A DNA stretch of 33,759 nt from DATCKG01 sp036562385. Lineage in GTDB: Bacteria; Bacillota; Sulfobacillia; Symbiobacteriales; Symbiobacteriaceae. The notes beneath the pieces are model-generated. The model did no database searches and had not been told where the DNA came from. It saw only the letters and a list, made by a program, of their open reading frames with translations. This document shows positions 24,093-32,297 of this stretch, piece after piece (position 1 is the stretch's first letter; every line of letters starts with the position of its first letter). The position numbers and the translations under genes were made by a program. The stretch covers positions 1-33,759 of the forward strand of contig DATCKG010000055.1 in the NCBI GenBank assembly GCA_036562385.1, read 5' to 3'.

Positions 24093-25007
24093 TCAACCCT
24101 CCTTCTCGGGGCGGCTGACGCCAAAGTATTCAAGAATCAACTCCAGGAGCTTCTGCGCGGCCGCATGGCGGCGCTCCTCCCCCTTGGGCAGCAGCAAGGA
24201 GGTGGTGCGGACAATCTCCCCCAGCCCGTCCACCGTCAGGGGAACCAGACGACCGGTCTCCAGGTCCTGCCGGACGGCGCTGCGGGGAACCATGGCCACG
24301 CCGAAACCCAGTTCCACCATCAGGCGGACTGCTTCATGGCTGTCAAACTCCATGGTCACGTTGGGGTAGACCCCGTACTGCTCCAGCACCGAATCCACAA
24401 AGGTCCGAAACCGGGAAGGCGCTTGGAAGCTGATCATCTCCACCTGGCTGAGCTGATCCAGGGGCAGTGGATCCGGCAGCCGCTTCTTGACCTCGGGCGA
24501 GCAGACCAGGACCACCGGGTCCCGTTGCAGGGGAATGCACTCCAGCCGCGGATGGGACACCGGACTGGTCATGATGGCCATGTCCAGTTCCCCTGAAAGG
24601 ACCCGCTCCAGGGTATCGGCGGTCCGTCCGGCCTTCACCAGCACCCGGACCTGGGGGTACCGTTTGGTGAACTCCCTCAGCACCGGGGGCAGGAGGTTGA
24701 GACCTACGGTGGTCACGGCGCCGATGGTCACCCGGCCCTGGCCCCGCTGGATCAGGTCCTCCACCTCGCCTTTCAGTTCGGTTACCATGGCCGCGATCCG
24801 CCGGGCCCGCTGGTAAACCAGTTCGCCCGCGGGGGTCAACCGGAACTGCCGGGTGGAACGGTCCAAGAGCGGTGTGCCGAGTTCGGCCTCCAGCGCCGCC
24901 ACCTGGCGGGTGACCGCCGGCTGGCTCAGTCCCACCAACTCGCCGGCCTTGGAGAACCCGCCGGTCTCTACCACTCTGCAAAAGGTGATCAGATGCTGAA
25001 GGATCAA
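24093..25007 (-). CDS. LysR-type transcriptional regulator
   Basis: 304 aa. The winged helix-turn-helix fills residues 1-60 (TFCRVVETGGFSKAGELVGLSQPAVTRQVAALEAELG, given here only as a landmark of about 7-43), followed by a linker helix and a LysR substrate-binding domain from about 90 (VTIGAVTTVGLNLLPPVL). The effector is unknown. The start is TTG 25007; no ATG or GTG fits the conserved N-terminus, and GGGGGCGAG lies just upstream. It is divergent from korAB with a shared control region and lies upstream of the malic enzyme gene on the same strand, so either or both may be its targets. Confidence 0.94.
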   Translation of the reverse strand: MILQHLITFCRVVETGGFSKAGELVGLSQPAVTRQVAALEAELGTPLLDRSTRQFRLTPAGELVYQRARRIAAMVTELKGEVEDLIQRGQGRVTIGAVTTVGLNLLPPVLREFTKRYPQVRVLVKAGRTADTLERVLSGELDMAIMTSPVSHPRLECIPLQRDPVVLVCSPEVKKRLPDPLPLDQLSQVEMISFQAPSRFRTFVDSVLEQYGVYPNVTMEFDSHEAVRLMVELGFGVAMVPRSAVRQDLETGRLVPLTVDGLGEIVRTTSLLLPKGEERRHAAAQKLLELILEYFGVSRPEKEG

Positions 25008-25052
25008 GTTTCTCGCCCCCAGCCAAACTGTATGCAGGATATGTATTCGTAT

Positions 25053-25093
25053 TATGCCACCTATGCATTTTCATGATATCATGGGGTGGCGTA
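25053..25093. promoter_or_regulatory. Nested dyads in the lysR/korA control region
   Basis: A perfect 12-bp palindrome CATGATATCATG (25072-25083) lies inside a wider inverted repeat: TATGCCACC (25053-25061) against GGTGGCGTA (25085-25093), 8 of 9 pairs. Placed between the divergent lysR (25007) and korA (25200) starts, it is a good operator candidate. A weak -10 for korA, TATACA, lies at 25138-25143. Confidence 0.5.
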
Positions 25094-25199
25094 TAGTTGG
25101 TAGTGAATAACACCGATTGTCTACCCCAAACAGCCAGTATACAACATCGTTCCACCCACCCCGCCAGGGGTCATGGCTACACTTGAGGAGGGAACCAGT

Positions 25200-27026
25200 T
25201 TGTTGCAGGAGGTTTGCTGGCAGATCGGCGGCGAACAAGGCACCGGCCTTGATTCCACCGCTGAGGTGTTTAACACCGTCTGCAGCCGGGCGGGCTATTA
25301 CGTTTACGCCTACAAGACCTTCTCCTCGCGGATCAAGGGCGGTCACACGGATTTCACCACGCGGGTGAGCATCCGTCGGGTTCAGGCACCCGCTGAAGGC
25401 GTCAACCTGCTGGTCGCGCTCGATCAGGAGACCATCAACCTCTGTGCCAAGAATGTCGTCCACGGCGGTATTGTGCTGGCCGACACCGCGATCAATCCCG
25501 TTCTGCCTGAGGGGATCAATGCCAGGCTGCTGACCATTCCGTTCAACGAGATGGCCCTGGCCCTGGGCAACCCGATGATGCGGAACAACCTGGTCCTGGG
25601 CGCTGCCGCTGCGTTCCTCGGCCTGCCCCTCAAGGCGTTCCAGGAGTATGCAGCCTCCCGCTGGGGCCGGAAGGGTCAGGAGTTTGTGGAACTGATCTGG
25701 AAGGCCATGCAGCAGGGCTACGACTACGTCAGCAACCACTGGCCGGATCTGAAGCTGCCCCTGCTCCCGTCCGACGGCCGCGAAAAGCTCCTGATGACCG
25801 GTAATGACGCGACCGCTCTGGGAGCCCTGGCTGGCGGCTGCCGTGCCATCTTCTCCTACCCGATCACCCCGGCCTCCGAAATCGCCGAAAACCTGGTGAA
25901 GATCTTCCCCAAGGTTGGCGGCGTTGCGGTGCAGATGGAGGACGAGCTTGCGTCGATCGTCGCGGCGGTCGGTGCCAACTTCGCCGGCGTCCGGGCCATG
26001 ACCGCCACCTCCGGCCCTGGTCTCTCCCTGATGCAAGAAGGGCTGGGCCTGGCCTCCATGACCGAGACGCCCGTGGTTGTGGTGGACTGCCAGCGGGGCG
26101 GCCCCTCCACCGGCATGCCCACCAAGCATGAGCAGTCTGACATCCTCGCGATGTGCCTGGGCGGCCACGGTACCGGGCCCCGCATCGTGCTGGCGCCGGG
26201 CAGCGTCGGTGAGCTGGTTTCCATGACGGCGGAAGCCTTCAATCTGGCGGATAATTATCAGTGCCCGGTGCTGATTGCCTCCGACCTGGCTCTGGCCCTG
26301 TTCCAGCAGTCGGTGGAGCCGGAAGAAGTGGCCCTGGACAAGCTGCCGCCCATCGACCGCAGCAGCATTGCAGACCCGGATGAGGTGGCGGCCCTGGGTC
26401 GGGATGTCTACGAGCGGTATAACAAGGCCGACGGCATCGGCATTACCCGCCGGACCCTGCCGGGCATGAAAAACGGCCAGTTCCTGGCCACCGGTTCGGA
26501 GCACAACAGCCGCGGCAAGGTCTTTGAAAACCCGGCCAACCGTGTCTACATGATGGACCGGCGTATGGGCAAGATCCGGAAGGTCAAGACCGAGGCGATC
26601 CGGTACTTCGGTCCGGAGAACGCCGATCTGGTGCTGATCGCCTTCGGCACCACCCTGGGGGCCTGCAAGGAGGCCCGGGAGCACATCGAGGCGGCCACCG
26701 GCAAGAAGGTGGGCGTGCTGCAGGTCCGCCTGCTCTTCCCGGTGCCCATCGACGAGATCCGGGCCAAGGTGGGCAACGCCAAGGCGCTGGTGGTGGAGTC
26801 CAACGCCAACGCGCAGTTCGCCTTCCTGCTCAAGGGCGCTGGCTTCAACCCGGATCAGCTCTACAGCCTGCTGAAGTACGACGGGACGCTCTTTACCGTT
26901 TCGGAGATCACTGACGCCGGTCAGGTGGTACTCGCTGACGAGACCCACTTCCTGGTGACAGGCGGCGGCCTTGGCGTCCGTGCAACCATCGACCCGACGA
27001 CCACGCTCATTGCGAAGGAGGCCTGA
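25200..27026 (+). CDS. korA: 2-oxoacid:ferredoxin oxidoreductase, fused gamma-alpha subunit
   Basis: With korB, converts a 2-oxoacid (2-oxoglutarate most likely) and CoA to acyl-CoA, CO2 and reduced ferredoxin, or runs in reverse. 608 aa: gamma domain about 1-180 beginning CWQIGGEQGTGLDST, alpha domain from about 195 with YPITPASEIAE near 220 and TSGPGLSLMQEGLG. TTG 25200 is preferred because AGGAGGG (25186-25192) lies 7 bases upstream and the family N-terminus begins here; ATG 25173 would add nine residues but has a poor site. It ends with AAGGAGG, the korB ribosome binding site. Substrate choice cannot be settled from sequence. Confidence 0.93.
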   Translation: MLQEVCWQIGGEQGTGLDSTAEVFNTVCSRAGYYVYAYKTFSSRIKGGHTDFTTRVSIRRVQAPAEGVNLLVALDQETINLCAKNVVHGGIVLADTAINPVLPEGINARLLTIPFNEMALALGNPMMRNNLVLGAAAAFLGLPLKAFQEYAASRWGRKGQEFVELIWKAMQQGYDYVSNHWPDLKLPLLPSDGREKLLMTGNDATALGALAGGCRAIFSYPITPASEIAENLVKIFPKVGGVAVQMEDELASIVAAVGANFAGVRAMTATSGPGLSLMQEGLGLASMTETPVVVVDCQRGGPSTGMPTKHEQSDILAMCLGGHGTGPRIVLAPGSVGELVSMTAEAFNLADNYQCPVLIASDLALALFQQSVEPEEVALDKLPPIDRSSIADPDEVAALGRDVYERYNKADGIGITRRTLPGMKNGQFLATGSEHNSRGKVFENPANRVYMMDRRMGKIRKVKTEAIRYFGPENADLVLIAFGTTLGACKEAREHIEAATGKKVGVLQVRLLFPVPIDEIRAKVGNAKALVVESNANAQFAFLLKGAGFNPDQLYSLLKYDGTLFTVSEITDAGQVVLADETHFLVTGGGLGVRATIDPTTTLIAKEA

Positions 27027-27031
27027 GCTTC

Positions 27032-27898
27032 ATGGCCACGTTGGCGGAATTCCGAACTGCGGAGAAGGCCTGGTGGTGCCCCGGCTGCGGCGACTTCGGC
27101 GTGCTCGCTGCCCTGCAGAAGGCGCTGGTGGAGCTCGGGGTGGAGCCGGAGAATGTGGTTCTGGTCTCCGGTATCGGCTGCTCCGGCAGGATGGGTAACT
27201 ATATCAATTCCTACAATATCCACGTCGTCCACGGCCGGACCCTGCCCGCGGCCCAGGCGATCAAGCTGGCCAACCGGGAACTGACGGTCATCGCCGCCGG
27301 CGGCGACGGCGACGGTTTCGCCATCGGCATGGGCCACTATATGCACGCCCTGCGCCGGAACGTCGATATCACCTATATCGTTATGGATAACATGATCTAT
27401 GGTCTGACGAAGGGGCAGACCTCCCCCACCTCCCAGGGCGGCTTCGTGACCAAGTCCACCCCCTTCGGTAACATCGAGAAGCCGGTGAACCAGCTGCAGC
27501 TTGCGGTGGCTTCCGGCTGCGGATTTGTAGCCAACGGCCTGTCCTCCAACCAGAAGCAGCTGGTGGAGATCATCAAGCGGGCCATTCAGTTCCCTGGCTT
27601 CGCCCTGGTGAACGTTTACAGCCCCTGCGTCACCTTTAACAAGGTGAACACCTTCGAGTTCTTTAAGACCCACCTGAAGAACCTGGATGAGGATCCCACC
27701 TACGATCGTCACGACCGGTTCGCCGCCATGCGGGTCCTGATGGAAACCCAGGAACTGGTCACCGGTATCATCTACGAGGACCTGGAGTCCGTGCGGTACG
27801 AGGACCAGATCCCCGGGTTCAAGCCCGAGGGCATCGTCCATCAGGACTGGACGGTGGATCCTCAGCTCTGGGAGCAGCTTCTGGCGAAGTACCGGTAA
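27032..27898 (+). CDS. korB: 2-oxoacid:ferredoxin oxidoreductase, beta (thiamine) subunit
   Basis: 288 aa. Binds thiamine diphosphate and one Fe4S4 cluster. WWCPGCGDFG gives Cys16 and Cys19, GIGCSGR gives Cys50, and the TPP motif is GGDGDGFAIGMGHYMHALRRN from 90 with Asn120 about 30 residues later. No extra ferredoxin domain is present, as usual for two-subunit enzymes. The start is 5 bases after the korA stop and the pair forms one operon closed by a strong terminator. Confidence 0.95.
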   Translation: MATLAEFRTAEKAWWCPGCGDFGVLAALQKALVELGVEPENVVLVSGIGCSGRMGNYINSYNIHVVHGRTLPAAQAIKLANRELTVIAAGGDGDGFAIGMGHYMHALRRNVDITYIVMDNMIYGLTKGQTSPTSQGGFVTKSTPFGNIEKPVNQLQLAVASGCGFVANGLSSNQKQLVEIIKRAIQFPGFALVNVYSPCVTFNKVNTFEFFKTHLKNLDEDPTYDRHDRFAAMRVLMETQELVTGIIYEDLESVRYEDQIPGFKPEGIVHQDWTVDPQLWEQLLAKYR

Positions 27899-27917
27899 TC
27901 GCCCGCGTCTGTCGCAG

Positions 27918-27950
27918 TCCCGCCCCCGTGCGCCGGGGGCGGGATTTTTT
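27918..27950 (+). terminator. Intrinsic terminator after korB
   Basis: A 10-bp perfect GC-rich stem (27918-27927 with 27935-27944) with a 7-base loop, followed directly by TTTTTT (27945-27950), 19 bases after the korB stop. Confidence 0.93.
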
Positions 27951-27954
27951 GCCC

Positions 27955-27983
27955 TTGGCGCTCAACCGAAAACCACCTATGAT
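27955..27983 (+). promoter_or_regulatory. Sigma-A-type promoter of the YknWXYZ-like operon
   Basis: TTGGCG (27955-27960), a 17-base spacer, and TATGAT (27978-27983), immediately after the korB terminator and about 94 bases before the first gene. The sequence GAACGTATA occurs in the leader at 27987-27995 and again at 28031-28039, a 9-base direct repeat of unknown meaning. Confidence 0.72.
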
Positions 27984-28076
27984 GATGAACGTATAGACCA
28001 TTTACAGGGGGAATGGATCCGCTTCTTGTCGAACGTATAAGGACTGGCACGCAGCGGCCCGACGAAGGAGGTAATC

Positions 28077-28781
28077 GTGGTGACCGATCCCAACACCCCG
28101 CGCATCAACCCGTGGACCGCACTCCTTCGGATCCTCACGGACCCCTTGGATACCTTTGAACGGCTGGGGACCCGGCCGGCCATCCTGCCGGCGTACCTGC
28201 TGCAGATGGTCACAGGACTGGCGGGCGCATGGATGGTATTGCCACTGACCCTCCAGGCCCTCCAGGAGGTTCCCGCCGGCACCCTGACGGCCGAGCAGAT
28301 GGCCATGGTGGAGAAGACGGCGACGGCCATGGCTCTGGTGGAGCCGCTGGTCGTCCCCTGGATCACGGGCGGACTGCTCGCGCTGGTGGCAGCCTTTGTG
28401 GCGCAGTTTATGGGCGGCAGCCTGGGCCTGCGCCCCTACTTCGGGATGGTCGGGTACGCACGGGTGCCGCTGGCAATCAACACCCTGCTGACCAGCTTTC
28501 TCGCGTCCCGGGCCGACAGCCTGGCGGAGGCGGCCACCATGTCCCTCAGCCCCGCCGCCTTTCTGCCGGCGGGAAGCAGTCCCTATGCCACCGCGCTGCT
28601 TGGCATGATCAACCCCTTCGGGATCTGGTATTACGTGCTCCTGGCCCTTGGTTTTGCTGCCCTGCACCGGAACCGCCCCGCCCAAGGGGCGCCCCTGGCA
28701 GGTGTAGTCTTTCTGATCAATCTTGCAGGTGCTCTGATCAGCGCGGCCCTTGCATCGACCCGTTCACTCCTGCAGCCGTAA
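28077..28781 (+). CDS. Yip1-domain integral membrane protein (YknW-like)
   Basis: 234 aa. After a soluble N-terminus (NPWTALLRILTDPLDTFERL, typical of bacterial Yip1 proteins) there are about five membrane segments: roughly 37-58, 88-113, 122-142, 175-197 and 205-226. In B. subtilis a Yip1 protein (YknW) is encoded first in yknWXYZ and helps assemble that transporter; the same order here suggests the same role. The start is GTG 28077, or GTG 28080, with AAGGAGG 5 or 8 bases upstream. It is followed after 13 bases by the membrane-fusion gene. Confidence 0.85.
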   Translation: MVTDPNTPRINPWTALLRILTDPLDTFERLGTRPAILPAYLLQMVTGLAGAWMVLPLTLQALQEVPAGTLTAEQMAMVEKTATAMALVEPLVVPWITGGLLALVAAFVAQFMGGSLGLRPYFGMVGYARVPLAINTLLTSFLASRADSLAEAATMSLSPAAFLPAGSSPYATALLGMINPFGIWYYVLLALGFAALHRNRPAQGAPLAGVVFLINLAGALISAALASTRSLLQP

Positions 28782-28794
28782 GGAGGCATCCCGG

Positions 28795-30357
28795 TTGAAT
28801 AAACGCAAGTGGTTGATTGGCGGACTGCTCTTGCTGGTGGTAGGCGGACTCGTCTGGTTCAACCTGAGCAAGGCCGGCATCACCACCGCGCGCGTCCCGA
28901 AAAACGCGCCGCAGGTGAAGGTGGCACCGGTCACCCGTCAGGATTTGGTCCAAAAGGTCGTGGCGCCCGGCACCCTGGAGGCCACCGACATCCAGGAGAT
29001 CCGGGCTCCTTTCTCCACCACCCGGGTCCGAATGCTGGTGGGCGTGGGGGAGCAGGTGAAGGCCGGGCAGCCCCTGGCTGAGCTGGAAAGCGATCAGCAG
29101 CGGGTGACCGTGGCCAACCTGACGGCTCAGGTGGCCCAGGCCCAGTCGACCCTCTCCCAGCTTTTGGAGCAGCAGCAGTTGGCTCCCATCACTGCCCAGC
29201 AGCAGCTGGAGCAGGCCAAGGCGGCGCTCCTGCAGGCCGAGGAAGGGCTCCGGAACGCGCCCATCCAGGCAGCCCAGCAGGTGGAGCAGGCCCGGGCGAC
29301 GCTGCTGGGGATTCAGAGCATGATCGACCAGGTCAACGCCCAGGTGGAACAGGCCCGGATTGCCATGGAGCAGGCCGAGTTGAATTATCGAGCCAATCCC
29401 CTGGACGCCTCTCTCCGCGAGGCCTATGAGCAGGCCCGGGCGGCTTATGAGGACGCCCTTCGCACCTCCAGCAGCACCTTCCAGCAGTACGCCGCACAGC
29501 TTGCCAGCGCGCAGGCAGCCCTGGAGATGGCAGAGGCCCGGGCGGAAGGAGAGGATCCGCTGGCGGTCCAGCTCGCTCGGGTGAACCTGGAGAGCGCCAA
29601 GCAGGCCCTGGCGGCTGCCCAGCTCCGGGTGGAGCAGACCGGGGCGCTGGCCGACCAGGTGCGGGCTGCCCAGGCGAACCTCAACGCCGCGCGGGAGGCC
29701 CTGCGGCTTGCCCAAAGCAAGCTGGATCAGGCAGTGGTGGTGGCGCCGACCGATGGTGTCGTCCTCAAAGTTGCCCTGGAAGACGGCCAGCCGGCGGCCG
29801 AAAACACCCTCCTGTACCAGATCGGAACGCTCAACACCCTCACCCTGAAGGCCCGGGTGGATGAGGTGGATGTGCCCAAGATCCAGCCGGGACAGAGGGT
29901 CACCATCAAGACCAACGCCTATTTGAATGAACAGTTCGAGGGCACCGTCACCCGGGTGGCCGCGCAGGCAACCCAGCCCACGGGCCCCACCCAGAGCACG
30001 AGCACCACGCCCTATTACGAGGTGCAGGCCCTGGTGGAAAACCCGGAGGGCAAGCTCAAGGGGGGCATGACCGTGGAGGCCACCTTTGAGACCGCATCCC
30101 GGTCTGACGCCCTGGTGGTGGAACTGGGATCCCTTCGGGAGGACGAGGACGGTACCTTCGTCCTGGTGGTCAAGGACAACAAGGTCCAGCTACGCCCCGT
30201 CACCGTGGGACTGCGCACCCAGACCCATGCGGAGATCCTCCAGGGGCTCACAGAGGGCGAGGAGATCGTCACTGGACCGTTTAACCTGGTGCGGTCCCTG
30301 TCCGACGGCGACTGGGTGCGGATCGAGGCCGGCTCCGCCAAGGAGGACGGCAGATGA
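28795..30357 (+). CDS. Membrane-fusion (HlyD/MacA/YknX-like) subunit of an ABC transporter
   Basis: 520 aa from TTG 28795, with AAGGAGG 8 bases upstream. One N-terminal membrane helix (about 5-22) anchors it. A first lipoyl half (EIRAPFSTTRVRMLVGVGEQVKAGQPLAELE, about 68-98) is followed by a very long Gln/Ala/Glu-rich coiled coil (about 100-310), the second lipoyl half (VVVAPTDGVVLKV near 317), a beta-barrel domain and a membrane-proximal domain. The hairpin is longer than in many YknX proteins. It overlaps the ATPase gene by 4 bases (ATGA), indicating translational coupling. Confidence 0.92.
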   Translation: MNKRKWLIGGLLLLVVGGLVWFNLSKAGITTARVPKNAPQVKVAPVTRQDLVQKVVAPGTLEATDIQEIRAPFSTTRVRMLVGVGEQVKAGQPLAELESDQQRVTVANLTAQVAQAQSTLSQLLEQQQLAPITAQQQLEQAKAALLQAEEGLRNAPIQAAQQVEQARATLLGIQSMIDQVNAQVEQARIAMEQAELNYRANPLDASLREAYEQARAAYEDALRTSSSTFQQYAAQLASAQAALEMAEARAEGEDPLAVQLARVNLESAKQALAAAQLRVEQTGALADQVRAAQANLNAAREALRLAQSKLDQAVVVAPTDGVVLKVALEDGQPAAENTLLYQIGTLNTLTLKARVDEVDVPKIQPGQRVTIKTNAYLNEQFEGTVTRVAAQATQPTGPTQSTSTTPYYEVQALVENPEGKLKGGMTVEATFETASRSDALVVELGSLREDEDGTFVLVVKDNKVQLRPVTVGLRTQTHAEILQGLTEGEEIVTGPFNLVRSLSDGDWVRIEAGSAKEDGR

Positions 30358-31082
30358 TCAAACTGGTGGACATCCGCAAGTCCTATCGCATGGGGAACAC
30401 CGAACTGGAGGTTCTCAAGGGGATCAACCTGGAGATCAAAAAGGGCGAACTGGTGGCCATCATGGGCCCCAGCGGCTCCGGCAAGTCCACCCTGATGAAC
30501 ATCATGGGATGCCTCGACCGGCCCACCTCGGGGACCTATGAGCTGGACGGCAAGCTGGTAACCGCCCGGACCGACGCCGAACTGGCCCGGGTGCGCAACC
30601 AGCAGGTGGGGTTCGTCTTCCAGAACTTCAACTTGCTGCCCCGGATGAGCGCCCTCCGGAACGTGGAACAGCCGCTGCTGTACGCCGGCGTGCCCCCTCG
30701 GGAGCGGCGCCGGCGGGCGGAGGAAGCGCTCCGCCGGGTGGGGCTGGCAGACCGCATGCACCACAAGCCTAACGAACTGTCCGGCGGGCAGCGCCAGCGG
30801 GTGGCCATCGCCCGGGCGCTGGTCAACAACCCTTCCATCATTCTGGCCGACGAGCCCACCGGCTCGCTGGACACCCGCACGGGTGAGGAGATCATGGCCC
30901 TCTTTCAGGAGCTGCACCAGGAGGGCGCCACGGTGGTGATCGTCACCCACGAACCGGATGTGGCCCAACACGTCAACCGGATCATCCGCATCCGGGACGG
31001 CCTGATCGTCGGGGACGAGATCGTGGCCAATCCGGTCCGGGCCGTCGACCGGCTCCGGGAGATGGGAGGTGCCGCTTCGTGA
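30354..31082 (+). CDS. ABC transporter ATP-binding protein (MacB/YknY type)
   Basis: 242 aa. Walker A GPSGSGKST about 39-47, Q-loop FQNFNLLPRMSALRNVEQPLLYAG (from about 88), signature LSGGQRQRVAIARAL, Walker B IILADEPTGSLD, H-loop VIVTHEPDVA. The DEPTGSLDTRTG stretch is typical of the LolD/MacB/FtsE-like group that drives mechanotransmission permeases. It overlaps both neighbours by 4 bases. Confidence 0.96.
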   Translation: MIKLVDIRKSYRMGNTELEVLKGINLEIKKGELVAIMGPSGSGKSTLMNIMGCLDRPTSGTYELDGKLVTARTDAELARVRNQQVGFVFQNFNLLPRMSALRNVEQPLLYAGVPPRERRRRAEEALRRVGLADRMHHKPNELSGGQRQRVAIARALVNNPSIILADEPTGSLDTRTGEEIMALFQELHQEGATVVIVTHEPDVAQHVNRIIRIRDGLIVGDEIVANPVRAVDRLREMGGAAS

Positions 31083-32281
31083 ACCTGCTGGAGACCCTGC
31101 GGGTCGCCTGGGAGGCACTGGCGGCCAACAAGCTGCGCTCGCTGCTCACCATGCTCGGCATCATCATCGGCGTCGGGTCGGTGGTGGCCATCTTCGCCAT
31201 CAGCCGCGGCGCCAGCAAGGCCGTCTCCAGCGAGCTGGCAAACCTGGGCGCCGGTCAGATCATCCTGTACCCCGGCGACGTGGGACCCTACGCGGTCAAC
31301 GAGCGGAAAGAAGCTTTCACAGAACAGGACCTCAAGGATCTGGAACGGCTGATTCCCGGTGTGGAAGCAGCCCTGTACGACATCAGCACCACGGGCACGG
31401 TCAAATACGGCCGGGAAAGCGTGGCCGCCTATATCCAGGGCCACTTTGCCCGCGCCGCGGAGGCCTTCAACCTGGAGATCGACCGGGGCCGCTGGTTTTC
31501 GGAAGTGGAAGAGCAGGCCGGCAGCCGAGTGGTGGTGCTGGGCGACAATGCGGCCCGGAACCTCTTTGGTGAAGGAGTTGACCCGGTCGGGAAGGAGGTC
31601 ACCATCGACGGCACCACCTTCCTGGTGATCGGCGTCACCAAACCGCTGGCCGGCGTGCTGGGCTCCATGGGCGGCAGCCGCGACATCGCGGCGGTCTACG
31701 TGCCCATCGGCTACATGAAAAGGCTGTTCCCCGACCGGGAGATTTCCATGGTGTACCTGAAGGCAAAGGACGGCGAGGACCCCAAGTTCGTTTTGGACCA
31801 GGCCGTGGCCCTGATGGAGCAGAAGCACTTCGGCGCCGAATATTCGGGAGAGACCTTTGACCAGATTCTCGAGGTCGTCAACAGCGTCCTGAACATTATC
31901 ACCGTGGTGCTGTCCGCCGTCGCCGGCATCTCCCTGGTGGTGGGCGGCGTCGGGATCATGAACATCATGCTGGTCTCGGTCACCGAACGGACCCGGGAAA
32001 TCGGCGTCCGGAAAGCGATCGGGGCGACGTACCAGAACATCCTGACCCAGTTCCTCGTCGAAGCGGTGATGCTGTCGGTCCTGGGCGGTCTCATCGGCAC
32101 GGCCCTGGCCACCATCCCTGTCTATTTGGTCGGTAAACTGTTGAATATTTCGTTGCGCTTGGACTGGGTCTCCGTATCGGTGGCCCTGGGGTTCTCAGCG
32201 CTGGTGGGCATCGTCTTCGGCGTCTATCCGGCTTCCAAGGCCGCCCGCCTGGATCCCATCGAAGCGCTGCGCTATGAGTAA
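31079..32281 (+). CDS. MacB/YknZ-type ABC permease
   Basis: 400 aa from GTG 31079. Membrane helix 1 (about 19-42, LRSLLTMLGIIIGVGSVVAIF) precedes a MacB-type extracytoplasmic domain (about 45-265). Three C-terminal helices follow (about 270-298, 322-350, 362-388), with the conserved VTERTREIGVRKAIGAT cytoplasmic loop and the PASKAARLDPIEALRYE end. Such permeases move substrates by mechanotransmission rather than through the membrane. YknWXYZ protects B. subtilis from the SDP toxin; the substrate here is unknown. Confidence 0.95.
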   Translation: MNLLETLRVAWEALAANKLRSLLTMLGIIIGVGSVVAIFAISRGASKAVSSELANLGAGQIILYPGDVGPYAVNERKEAFTEQDLKDLERLIPGVEAALYDISTTGTVKYGRESVAAYIQGHFARAAEAFNLEIDRGRWFSEVEEQAGSRVVVLGDNAARNLFGEGVDPVGKEVTIDGTTFLVIGVTKPLAGVLGSMGGSRDIAAVYVPIGYMKRLFPDREISMVYLKAKDGEDPKFVLDQAVALMEQKHFGAEYSGETFDQILEVVNSVLNIITVVLSAVAGISLVVGGVGIMNIMLVSVTERTREIGVRKAIGATYQNILTQFLVEAVMLSVLGGLIGTALATIPVYLVGKLLNISLRLDWVSVSVALGFSALVGIVFGVYPASKAARLDPIEALRYE

Positions 32282-32297
32282 GAGGAGGGCGGACACT

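Noticed and set aside
25071..26948. Minus-strand open frame of 625 codons
   Set aside because: Antisense to korA; composition typical of a shadow frame.
28750..28794. Upstream extension of the membrane-fusion gene from ATG 28750
   Set aside because: It overlaps the Yip1 gene end and puts a Cys/Arg/His stretch before the membrane anchor; TTG 28795 has a perfect AAGGAGG at 8 bases.
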